A stretch of 5,472 nt of DNA from Magnetospirillum sp. Lineage in GTDB: Bacteria; Pseudomonadota; Alphaproteobacteria; Rhodospirillales; Magnetospirillaceae. Positions 1-5,472 of this stretch are shown here, one piece after another. Both the position numbers and the translations under genes were made by a program. The stretch covers positions 1,781-7,252 of the forward strand of contig JACPDP010000041.1 of NCBI GenBank assembly GCA_016183945.1, in the 5' to 3' direction. The notes beneath the pieces are model-generated. The model worked only from the letters and a program-made list of their open reading frames with translations, was not told where the DNA came from and did no database searches. Position 1 is the first letter of the stretch; each line of letters opens with the position of its first letter.

Positions 1-53
1 GCGCCTTCGATGTGCTGGCCGCGAAGGACGGCGCGGGGGGTGGACAATGGTGA
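1..53 (+). CDS. 3' end of upstream tail gene, probably baseplate hub protein (Mu gp44/P2 gpD-like), partial
   Basis: Frame 3 is open from the left edge and ends at TGA 51-53, giving the C-terminal residues AFDVLAAKDGAGGGQW. The stop lies just inside the next gene, whose ATG is at 47, so the two overlap by 7 bases, as is usual for translationally coupled phage tail genes. No domain can be recognised in 16 residues. The hub assignment rests only on position: in Mu-like phages the gene directly before the gp45 spike is the gp44 hub protein. That this is the end of a real gene is likely; its identity is inference. Confidence 0.55.
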   Translation, partial: AFDVLAAKDGAGGGQW

Positions 54-649
54 ACCGCGCCCAGTTCGCCACTTGGTTCGGCGCCGCCATCCAGCCGTTC
101 AAGGACCGGTTGTTCCTGATGGTCGGCCGGGGCGTGCTCACCGCGCTGTCGGCCGCCGAGGGTGCGCTGATGCGGGCGCAGATCGACGGCCTGGCCGATG
201 AGACCTTGGAGGACCGCGAGTTCGTCCTGGATTACGGCATGTCCTGCCGGCCGCATCCCGGCGCCGAGGTGCTGGCGCTGTTCCTCGCCGGCCTGCGCTC
301 CAACGGCGTGGTGGTGCGCGTCTTCGACGCCCGCTACCAGATTGCCCTGGCCGAGGGCGAGGTGGCCATCCATGACGACCTCGGCCAGAAGGTCCATCTG
401 ACGCGGGACGGCATCGTCGCCTTCAGTCCCAAGAACATCACCGTGGAATCCGGCGAGACCCTGCGCCTGGTCGGCAAGGTGGTCGAGTGCCACGCCCATG
501 AGCGGATGTCCTGGGACATCAACGGTTATGGCTGGCATTTCCGCCATGTCGCCGCCACCACCTGGGAAAACCTGACCTGGCAGATCGGCGCGGTGATGGC
601 GCCGACGGCGCCGCTGCCCATCAATCCCCCGGAAGGCCCCGGCGCATGA
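47..649 (+). CDS. Phage baseplate assembly protein V / central spike (Mu gp45-like)
   Basis: This 200-residue protein has the length of Mu gp45 (about 200 residues). That family forms the trimeric spike at the tip of contractile tails and is thought to pierce the outer membrane. The N-terminal half (about residues 18-100) fits the family's small beta-barrel region, with the run RLFLMVGRGVLTA near the start and the conserved-looking YGMSCRPHPGAEVLALFLAG (63-82). Residues 100-150 are short alternating hydrophobic and polar stretches with regular glycines (LAEGEVAIHDDLGQKVHL, GIVAFSPKNITVESGETLRL), as expected for the beta-helical shaft. The end carries H149-x-H151, H164 and H167, four tryptophans (155, 163, 173, 178) and a proline-rich tail. 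The ATG at 47 was chosen because it overlaps the upstream stop and gives the family length. The sequence before it is G-rich, but the ribosome binding site is weak. The family call is from recognised motifs and gene order. Confidence 0.87.
   Translation: MVNRAQFATWFGAAIQPFKDRLFLMVGRGVLTALSAAEGALMRAQIDGLADETLEDREFVLDYGMSCRPHPGAEVLALFLAGLRSNGVVVRVFDARYQIALAEGEVAIHDDLGQKVHLTRDGIVAFSPKNITVESGETLRLVGKVVECHAHERMSWDINGYGWHFRHVAATTWENLTWQIGAVMAPTAPLPINPPEGPGA
631..636 (+). promoter_or_regulatory. Ribosome binding site of the gp46-like gene
   Basis: GGAAGG lies 9 bases before the ATG at 646 and inside the end of the spike gene. It supports the ATGA overlap start rather than a later codon. Confidence 0.5.
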
Positions 650-1098
650 CCGACCGCCTGATCCGCTTCGATCCCGACCGCATGACCGGCGATTTGGTCG
701 TCGCCGATGGTCGCATCGCCACCACCGACGGGCTGGAGACGGCGGTGGCCATCAGCCTGTTCACCGACCGCCGCGCCCGCGCCGACGACGTGCTGCCGGA
801 CGGCGCCAACGGTGACCGTCGCGGCTGGTGGGCCGATGTCTATCTGGACGAGCCCATCGGATCGCGCCTGTGGCTGCTCGGCCGCGAGAAGCAATTGGCC
901 AGCGTGCTGACCAAGGCGCGGGAATATTGCGAGGAGGCGCTGGGCTGGCTGGTGCGCAAGAAATACGCGCAAAAGGTCGTGGTGGAGACCTTCGTCCCCC
1001 GCAACGCCGTGCTTGGCATCCACGTGGAAATCCACCGCCGCGACGGCACCGTCTGGACCAACAGCTACGAGTATCACTGGAGGCCCCATGCCGCTTGA
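646..1098 (+). CDS. Phage GP46 family baseplate wedge protein (Mu gp46-like)
   Basis: This 150-residue protein has the length and signature motifs of the phage GP46 family. They are GLETAVAISLFTDRRA (29-44), LPDG followed by GDRRGWWADVY (56-66), GSRLWLLGREKQ (72-83) and AREYCEEALGWLV (91-103). Mu gp46 is a baseplate component encoded between the spike and gp47. By position and size it is probably the counterpart of P2 gpW/T4 gp25, which locks the wedges to the first sheath ring; that equivalence is inference. The start overlaps the spike stop as ATGA (646-649) and the stop lies inside the next gene, so translation is probably coupled on both sides. No key motif is missing and the gene looks intact. 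Confidence 0.92.
   Translation: MTDRLIRFDPDRMTGDLVVADGRIATTDGLETAVAISLFTDRRARADDVLPDGANGDRRGWWADVYLDEPIGSRLWLLGREKQLASVLTKAREYCEEALGWLVRKKYAQKVVVETFVPRNAVLGIHVEIHRRDGTVWTNSYEYHWRPHAA
1079..1083 (+). promoter_or_regulatory. Ribosome binding site deciding the baseplate J start
   Basis: GGAGG lies 4 bases before the ATG at 1088. It settles the start of the J gene: the same frame is open further upstream to an ATG at 1013, but that start would overlap the gp46-like gene by 86 bases and would add an atypical low-complexity leader. Confidence 0.65.
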
Positions 1099-2158
1099 GC
1101 GTCCGACCTATGCGCAGATCCGCCAGCGTTATATCGCCACCGTGGAAACCCGGCTGGAGAACGCTGACGCCCGCCTGCCGCTGTCCGACATCGATGTCAC
1201 CGGCCACGTGGTCAGCGAGGCGGCCAGCGACCTTTACGATTTCGGCCTGCGCATCGCCGACCAGATCCTGGCCAACACCGCCGACGTGGATGATCTGGAA
1301 ATCATCGCGGCGGACTGGGACATCTACCTCAAGCCGGCGGTGCCGGCGGCGGGTCCGGTTACCCTGCCGCGCAGTGGCACCCCGGGCAGTGTGGTCGCGG
1401 CGGGGACCCGGCTGCAGCTGGCCGGACAGGATTATGTGGTCGATGCCGATGTCGTCATGGTGGGCGCGTCCGCCGAAGTGATGGTCACCGCCGCTTTGGC
1501 CGGTATTGCCGGCAACCAGCCCGCCGGCCTGTCCATCGCCCTGGTATCGCCGATCGCCGGCATCGCCGCCAAGGGCGTCACCGGCGAGATCTCCGGCGGC
1601 GCCGATGCCGAGACCCCTGGCCAGCTGCTCGCCCGGCTGCTTCAGCGCATGCGCCGGCCGCCGCAAGGCGGCAATAGGGACGATTTCGGGCGCTGGGCCC
1701 TCCAGGTGCCCGGAATCACCCGGGCTTGGGCGTTCAAGAACACGCCCCGGCGCGGTATCGTCACCCTGCTGGTGGTGCGCGACGGCAATGCCGGCAGCCC
1801 GATTCCTGCCGCCGGCGAGGTGGCCGAGGTACAGGCCCATATGGACCGGCCGGACGTGGGTCCGGTGTGCGGCGAGTGCGTGGTGCGCGCCCCCACGCCC
1901 AAGCTGCACGATGTGGTCATCGCCATCGACCCCAAGACACCCGAGGTCGAAGCGGCCGTCGAGGCCCGTGTGCGCGCCTTCTACCGCGAAGAGGCGGCGC
2001 CGTGGGTGACCATCGCCCATTCCCGCCTCGGCGCGGCGGTCAGCTCGGCCGCCGGCGAGTATCGCCACAAGGTGACATCGCCGGCCGCCGACGTACCCCA
2101 CGATCCGTTCGAGATGGCGGTGATCAATTCCATCACCTTCGAGCCCTACGGAGCCTGA
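1088..2158 (+). CDS. Baseplate J family protein (Mu gp47-like)
   Basis: This 356-residue protein is close to the roughly 360 residues of Mu gp47. Baseplate J proteins (P2 gpJ, T4 gp6 relatives) form the ring of wedge dimers around the hub and transmit the contraction signal. The N-terminus MPLERPTYAQIRQRY followed by a helical region (to about 85) is typical. A central beta-rich part (about 88-165) contains GTRLQLAGQDYVVDADV and AGIAGNQPAG. The most diagnostic stretch is residues 168-216: GGADAETPGQLLARLLQRMR, then PPQGG (191-195), DDFGRWALQVPGITRAWAF (198-216). The C-terminal half (about 225-356) alternates strands and helices and ends with the short motif INSITF. The gene begins 11 bases inside the gp46-like gene. 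It appears complete and undamaged, with high-GC codon use like its neighbours. Confidence 0.95.
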   Translation: MPLERPTYAQIRQRYIATVETRLENADARLPLSDIDVTGHVVSEAASDLYDFGLRIADQILANTADVDDLEIIAADWDIYLKPAVPAAGPVTLPRSGTPGSVVAAGTRLQLAGQDYVVDADVVMVGASAEVMVTAALAGIAGNQPAGLSIALVSPIAGIAAKGVTGEISGGADAETPGQLLARLLQRMRRPPQGGNRDDFGRWALQVPGITRAWAFKNTPRRGIVTLLVVRDGNAGSPIPAAGEVAEVQAHMDRPDVGPVCGECVVRAPTPKLHDVVIAIDPKTPEVEAAVEARVRAFYREEAAPWVTIAHSRLGAAVSSAAGEYRHKVTSPAADVPHDPFEMAVINSITFEPYGA

Positions 2159-2165
2159 GCCGAGC

Positions 2166-2765
2166 ATGGCCCCACAGAGCGTGAGCATGGATCGCGTCGA
2201 CCGCCTTACCCGCCAGCTGATGACCCTGTTGCCGCCCGGCCGCCTGTGGCCGCGCGAGCCCGGCACCGTGCGCTACACCATGATGGGCGCGATCGCCGGC
2301 GAGCTGGACGCGGTGATCGCCTTCTTCGAGCAGATCCTGGCCGAGCGCAGCCCGCGCACCGCGCTGCATTTGCTGGGCGATTGGGAGAACGTGCTGGGCC
2401 TGCCCGACGACTGCGCCGGCCCGGCCGAGACCATCGCCGAGCGCCGGCGCCAGGCCCACGCCAAGATGGTGGCCACCGGCGGCCAGTGCCCGGCCTACTT
2501 CATCGAGGTGGCCAAGGCGCTGGGCTTCGACATCGAAATCGTCCAGTACCGCGCCCGCTGGTACGGCCTGCGCAAATTCGGCCAGCATTACGGCGGCGAG
2601 GACATGCAGCACACCTGGAAGGTGGTTGAGAAATCCGGGACCATTCGCCCGCGCAAATTCGGCTCCGCCTATTGCGGCGAGCCCTTCACCACCTGGGGCA
2701 ACCGCCCGCTGGTCTGCACCATCCGCCGCCTCGCCCCCGCCTACACCGAAGTCTTGTTCGCCTAG
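2166..2765 (+). CDS. YmfQ/DUF2313 family tail protein (Mu gp48-like, probable P2 gpI counterpart)
   Basis: This 199-residue protein matches the YmfQ/DUF2313 family (Mu gp48) by its opening LTRQLMTLLPPGRLWPRE (14-31), by PRTALHLLGDWENVLGLPDD (63-82), by the arginine-rich AERRRQAHAK (91-100) and by GGQCPAYFIEVAKALGFDI (105-123). In Mu-like phages this protein follows baseplate J and is thought to be a wedge component that connects to the fibers, as P2 gpI does; the detailed role is inference. The C-terminal part contains the motif RKFG-x2-Y-x-GE twice (136-145 and 163-172), the second copy leading into the usual end PLVCTIRRLAPAYTEVLF. The ATG at 2166 is 7 bases after the J stop and gives the usual length. 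An in-frame ATG at 2187 is an alternative start that would remove 7 residues. Start choice is the main uncertainty. Confidence 0.92.
   Translation: MAPQSVSMDRVDRLTRQLMTLLPPGRLWPREPGTVRYTMMGAIAGELDAVIAFFEQILAERSPRTALHLLGDWENVLGLPDDCAGPAETIAERRRQAHAKMVATGGQCPAYFIEVAKALGFDIEIVQYRARWYGLRKFGQHYGGEDMQHTWKVVEKSGTIRPRKFGSAYCGEPFTTWGNRPLVCTIRRLAPAYTEVLFA
2570..2663 (+). repeat. Direct 13-base repeat inside the gp48-like gene
   Basis: GCGCAAATTCGGC occurs at 2570-2582 and again at 2651-2663, 81 bases apart, which is a whole number of codons (27). Downstream of each copy the coded protein is also similar (RKFG-x2-Y-x-GE). It is therefore best read as a small in-frame internal duplication or a repeated structural motif rather than a mobile-element or attachment-site repeat. 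Confidence 0.6.
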
Positions 2766-2768
2766 GAG
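2764..2768 (+). promoter_or_regulatory. Strong ribosome binding site for a TTG start
   Basis: AGGAG overlaps the stop codon of the gp48-like gene and lies 6 bases before TTG 2775. It is the best ribosome binding site in the window. It decides that TTG, rather than an internal ATG, starts the next gene. Confidence 0.7.
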
Positions 2769-2774
2769 ATTGCC

Positions 2775-3377
2775 TTGGACTACCCCCACAGCCTCGACGA
2801 CGTCTTCCTGCACGCCGGCAAGTTCACCGACGGCACCCCCGACGGCACGATCCCGCCCAGCCGCGATCCGGCCGAGTGGGCCAATGCCGTGACCGACGAA
2901 ATCCTGGGCGTCATCGTCGCCGCCGGCGGGGTGCCCGACGAAGCCGACCACGGCCAGCTTGCCGCCGCCATCGCCGAGCTGATCGCCGCCGCCATCGCCG
3001 GCAACGTGCCCGATCTGGCCGGCTATGCCCAGCTCGCGCTTGCTCAATTGTGGACCAAGGCCCAGCGCGGCGCGGTGGTGGCGCTGGAGGATGGCGCGAC
3101 CATCACCCCGGATTTTTCGCTGGGCAACAACTTCGCCCTGGCCCTCGCTGGTGCCCGCGTGCTGGCCAACCCCACCAATCTGGCGGCCGGGCAGTCGGGC
3201 GTCATTTCCATCACCGAGACCATTGCCGGCTGTGCCCTGGCCTTCGGATCGCACTGGAAATTCGCCGGCGGTGCCATTCCGGGCCTGCCCGGTGCCCTCA
3301 ATGCCAAAAGCGATCTGGCCTATTTCGTCAAGACGCCCACCGAAATCGTGGCCCGGCTCATCAGCGACGTGCAGTGA
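2775..3377 (+). CDS. Small tail-fiber-associated protein (fiber N-terminal-like plus fiber C-terminal-like domain)
   Basis: This 200-residue protein starts at TTG, backed by AGGAG 6 bases upstream. Residues 1-75 (SLDDVFLHAGKFTDGTPDG, then PSRDPAEWANAVTDEIL, then VPDEADHGQLAAAIAELI) resemble the baseplate-proximal region of tail fibers in Mu-like prophages of alphaproteobacteria. A short alanine-rich hinge follows (about 66-95). Residues 107-200 resemble a small beta-rich fiber tip domain that is common in phage proteins: DFSLGNNFALALAGARVLAN, then PTNLAAGQSGVISITE, WKFAGGAIP, and an ending around LAYFVKTPTEIVARL. It lies between the gp48-like wedge gene and the large fiber, where fiber genes are expected. 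It could be a short fiber or an adaptor between wedge and main fiber; the sequence cannot separate these. No enzymatic motif or signal peptide is visible. The family resemblance is from memory of such proteins and the function is inferred. Confidence 0.75.
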   Translation: MDYPHSLDDVFLHAGKFTDGTPDGTIPPSRDPAEWANAVTDEILGVIVAAGGVPDEADHGQLAAAIAELIAAAIAGNVPDLAGYAQLALAQLWTKAQRGAVVALEDGATITPDFSLGNNFALALAGARVLANPTNLAAGQSGVISITETIAGCALAFGSHWKFAGGAIPGLPGALNAKSDLAYFVKTPTEIVARLISDVQ

Positions 3378-3380
3378 GGG
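3376..3380 (+). promoter_or_regulatory. Ribosome binding site of the large fiber gene
   Basis: GAGGG overlaps the preceding stop codon and lies 4 bases before the ATG at 3385. The spacing is slightly short but acceptable, and no better start is nearby. Confidence 0.5.
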
Positions 3381-3384
3381 TGCT

Positions 3385-5472
3385 ATGCCAGTTAACGCGA
3401 TCGCTCAACTGCTGGGCGGGTCCAGTAGCAGCCTGTACAAGATCGACCATTCCGCCCGCTTCAGGACGGCGGTGCTGACGCGCACCCCGGTGGTGAGCGG
3501 CGGTCGTCAAAAATGGACCTTGAGCGCCAATCTCAGGCGCGGCGTCGTGGGCGTCCAGCAAACAATTCTGGCGTCTGGTCCGTCGCAGGGCAGCAGCGAT
3601 TGGACATGGGTCATCTTCACGTCGGATGACAGGCTTCAGGTCGCGGGTGCCTATGGCAACAGCCTTTACCTGCGCGTTTCCACCACGGCAGTTTTCCGCG
3701 ACCCCACCGCCCACCTGCACCTCTGCGTGCAGTACGACAGCACACAATCGGTTGGCGCGGATCGCTGTAAAATCCACATCAATGGTGTGCGGCAGGCAGT
3801 ATCGATCGATGCCACGCTCCCGTTAAACGACGCCACCAGCTACGTGCATGCTGCGGGCCAAGTCCATGCCATCGGCAAGACTACTAACCCTGGATCATAC
3901 TACTTCGACGGCCATATCTCCGACCTTGTCTTGACCGATGACGTGGCGCCCGGCCCCGAGGCATTCGGGCATTTGGTGGGTGGGGTGTGGGTGCCGGACC
4001 GTTATGCCGGCGCCTTCGGCACCAACGGCTGCTTCCTGGAGTTCAAGAGCCCGGCGGCCCTAGGCACCGACAGCCACATGGACACCACCGTGCCGTCCCA
4101 ACTTTCCTGCGTGCGCGCCGGGTCTGCGACGCGGGTGAACGCATCGGGGCTTATCGAAGCTGTACCCGCGAACGTGCTCCGGAGAGATTTTGACCCGGTG
4201 ACACTGGCCTGTAAGGGCTGGCTGATCGAGGAGGCGCGGATCAACAGTTTCACCTATTCGGAACAGATCGACCATGCCAACTGGACGAAGGCGCGGGCTA
4301 CCGTCTCGGCCGACGCGACGACGGCGCCGGATGGGTCGGCGACTGCGGACAAACTGGTCGAAGATACCACTGCCAGCGCCACCCACGAGACATCGCAGGC
4401 GGTGAATTTTACCAGTGGCACAGCCTACACCTTCAGCGTCTTCGCCAAGGCGGGAGGGCGGAGCAAGTTCGCCATGGTCTATTCCGGCGCGGTCAGCGGC
4501 AACCAGACTGTTGTCTTTGACTTGTCCGCCGTCACGGCGACCGTCACCAACGGGGCGCCGACCGGCACGATCAAGGAATATGGCAACGGATGGTATCGCT
4601 GCACGATGACCGCAACGGCCTCGTCCACCGCCGCGAATGGCTGTTACGTCCGTCTCTGTGATGGGAGCGGTAACGTCTCATACACCGGAGACGGTGCCAG
4701 TGGCCTGCATCTTTGGGGCGCTCAGCTTGAGGCGGGAGCTTTTGCCACTTCCTACATTCCGACCACCTCGGGCAGCGCCACCCGCAATGCCGACGTGCTG
4801 ACGGTCGCGACCAGCGGCTTCGCCCTCAATGCCGGCGAGGGGACCGTGTTTGCGGCATTCGACTGCTTGTCCGCCGGGGTACAGACGGAAATTATGCGCC
4901 TCTACGATGGGGTGGGCGGCGGCGTGACGCTCTTTCGATCCGCCGCCGATGCTCTTGTCTGGGACTACAGCAGTCAGCAGGTGTCGATTTCGAACGCCAT
5001 CGCCGCGAACACCACGATTAAGGCCGCTGCCACCTACAAGGCGACTGGTGCCGTGTTGTGTGTAAACGGTGCTGATCCTGTGGTTAAGGCTGACAGTGCT
5101 GTACCCACAGGTATCACCACCCTGGCCCTCTCCGGGGCTGCTGGTGGTGGACTGAGCTACCTCAACGGCCACATCCGCCAAATCGTCTACTTCCCGCGCG
5201 TGCTGTCCAATGCTGAACTCCAGGCGCTGACATCGACATCCAACGTGAACGTGACGGGGGCGACCCTCAATCTGGACCCGGCGACCGGCGTGTACGGCGT
5301 GGCCAACAATTTTACGCCCTCGGGCCTGTTATCCACCGATCAAATGACCGACACGCCCACCAACCTGTTCCCTGTGTGGGACACCGCCACGGCGAGCGTG
5401 ACCGCTCTGTACCCGAGAGATGGCGGTTTGACCTATCAGACCGTCTTCCCCTACACCCGCCCGATCAAGGCC
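3385..5472 (+). CDS. Large multi-domain tail fiber / receptor-binding protein with lectin-like and carbohydrate-binding-like modules, 3' partial
   Basis: The frame is open without a stop from ATG 3385 to the window edge (696 codons), so the protein is larger than what is seen. Order of parts: a short N-terminus (MPVNAIAQLLGG); a lectin-like (LamG/concanavalin A type) domain at about 20-192 with INGVRQAV (132-139) and YFDGHISDLVL (173-183); a conserved follow-on GGVWVPDRYAGAFGTNG (199-215); a linker with RAGSATRVNASGLIE (244-258) and CKGWLIEEARIN (276-287); a carbohydrate-binding-like beta-sandwich at about 285-461 with GNGWYRC (400-406) and WGAQLEAGAFATSYIPTT (444-461); a second lectin-like domain at about 475-615 ending in YLNGHIRQIVYFPR (592-605); and a return to fiber framework from about 640 (NNFTPSG, STDQMTDTPTN). 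The likely role is binding host surface polysaccharide at adsorption. No lyase, hydrolase or autoprotease motif is visible in this part. Codons such as TTA, CTA, GTA and AGA are more frequent than in the baseplate genes, hinting at a different origin. Binding specificity cannot be read from the sequence. Confidence 0.85.
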   Translation, partial: MPVNAIAQLLGGSSSSLYKIDHSARFRTAVLTRTPVVSGGRQKWTLSANLRRGVVGVQQTILASGPSQGSSDWTWVIFTSDDRLQVAGAYGNSLYLRVSTTAVFRDPTAHLHLCVQYDSTQSVGADRCKIHINGVRQAVSIDATLPLNDATSYVHAAGQVHAIGKTTNPGSYYFDGHISDLVLTDDVAPGPEAFGHLVGGVWVPDRYAGAFGTNGCFLEFKSPAALGTDSHMDTTVPSQLSCVRAGSATRVNASGLIEAVPANVLRRDFDPVTLACKGWLIEEARINSFTYSEQIDHANWTKARATVSADATTAPDGSATADKLVEDTTASATHETSQAVNFTSGTAYTFSVFAKAGGRSKFAMVYSGAVSGNQTVVFDLSAVTATVTNGAPTGTIKEYGNGWYRCTMTATASSTAANGCYVRLCDGSGNVSYTGDGASGLHLWGAQLEAGAFATSYIPTTSGSATRNADVLTVATSGFALNAGEGTVFAAFDCLSAGVQTEIMRLYDGVGGGVTLFRSAADALVWDYSSQQVSISNAIAANTTIKAAATYKATGAVLCVNGADPVVKADSAVPTGITTLALSGAAGGGLSYLNGHIRQIVYFPRVLSNAELQALTSTSNVNVTGATLNLDPATGVYGVANNFTPSGLLSTDQMTDTPTNLFPVWDTATASVTALYPRDGGLTYQTVFPYTRPIKA
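3442..3960 (+). other. Domain: first lectin-like (LamG/concanavalin A type) module of the fiber
   Basis: Residues about 20-192 of the fiber. The run of short beta-strand-like segments, the near-central CVQYDSTQSVGADRCKIHIN (114-133) and the closing strand YFDGHISDLVLTD (173-185) match the jelly-roll lectin domains found repeatedly in phage fibers. The closing strand has a counterpart in the second module. Boundaries are approximate. Confidence 0.65.
4216..4767 (+). other. Domain: carbohydrate-binding-like beta-sandwich of the fiber
   Basis: Residues about 278-461. The opening LIEEARINSFTYSEQIDHAN (280-299), the middle APDGSATADKLVEDT (314-328) and TYTFSV-like strand AYTFSVFAKAG (347-357), then GNGWYRC and WGAQLEAGAFATSYIPTT, form a pattern common in phage fiber proteins and similar in layout to carbohydrate-binding modules of the CBM4/9 type. 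The sugar-binding role is inference. Confidence 0.65.
4807..5229 (+). other. Domain: second lectin-like (LamG/concanavalin A type) module of the fiber
   Basis: Residues about 475-615. The start GEGTVFAAFD (485-494), the strand near ATYKATGAVLCVNGAD (549-564) and the close YLNGHIRQIVYFPRVLSNAE (592-611) match the three-part layout of concanavalin A-like lectin domains, with the usual short helix after the last strand. It follows the carbohydrate-binding-like module directly, a pairing often seen in phage fibers. Confidence 0.65.

Noticed and set aside
761..2266. Long minus-strand open frame of 501 codons across the gp46-like and J genes
   Set aside because: It lies opposite two confidently recognised baseplate genes. 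Its translation is a low-complexity mix rich in G, R, D and H, typical of the antisense frame of very GC-rich DNA, and it shows no recognisable domain.
2133..3254. Minus-strand open frame of 373 codons opposite the gp48-like and small fiber genes
   Set aside because: Same reasons: biased composition, no motif, and full overlap with recognised genes on the other strand.
2672..3478. Plus-strand open frame of 268 codons crossing two gene junctions
   Set aside because: The product is extremely arginine- and proline-rich, as expected for a shifted frame of GC-rich coding DNA, and it conflicts with the well-supported gene starting at TTG 2775.
4678..5181. Minus-strand open frame of 167 codons inside the fiber gene
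   Set aside because: The plus-strand fiber frame is continuous and carries recognisable domains throughout this stretch. The antisense product has no recognisable feature.
4060..5310. Target-site repeats or recombination scars flanking the nested fiber cassette
   Set aside because: I compared the sequence near 4060-4085 with that near 5280-5310 by eye and found no convincing direct or inverted repeat, so no mechanism of insertion is claimed.
3385..5472. Possible Mu-type invertible fiber segment or diversity-generating variable region
   Set aside because: I see no pair of inverted 26-base recombination-like sites, no invertase or reverse transcriptase gene and no template/variable repeat pair. 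Either could still exist outside the window.

Overview
The window is a dense, single-strand block of late tail genes from a contractile-tailed (myovirus-type) phage or prophage. The gene order is baseplate hub (tail end only), spike, gp46-like wedge protein, baseplate J protein, YmfQ/gp48-like wedge protein, a small fiber-associated protein and a large tail fiber. This matches the late tail block of phage Mu and Mu-like prophages (Mu gp44 to gp48, then the fiber genes). The very high GC content and the style of the fiber modules suggest an alphaproteobacterial host, perhaps of the Rhodospirillales/Magnetospirillum kind. That host guess is inference from composition and remembered family likeness, not from any host gene in the window.

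Layout: positions 1-53 hold the last 16 codons of an upstream gene. The spike (47-649), wedge (646-1098) and baseplate J (1088-2158) genes each start inside the end of the gene before. The gp48-like gene (2166-2765), a TTG-started 200-residue fiber-associated protein (2775-3377) and the large fiber (3385 to beyond the window end) follow with gaps of 7-9 bases. No promoter, terminator, RNA gene, insertion sequence, CRISPR array or attachment site is visible. The whole block is probably read from one late transcript that starts upstream.

How the genes work together: the spike caps the tip of the tail tube under the hub. The gp46-, J- and gp48-like proteins would build the wedges around it. The last two genes would supply the receptor-contacting fibers attached to those wedges.

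The baseplate genes look ordinary. The interest lies in the fiber gene. It is a mosaic of two lectin-like (concanavalin A/LamG-type) folds and a carbohydrate-binding-like module. The second and third modules appear to sit inside what is normally one continuous fiber framework: the framework breaks off near residue 230 and resumes near residue 640. Base composition also drops from the baseplate genes to the fiber gene. I found no sign of a previously undescribed system beyond this host-range module shuffling.
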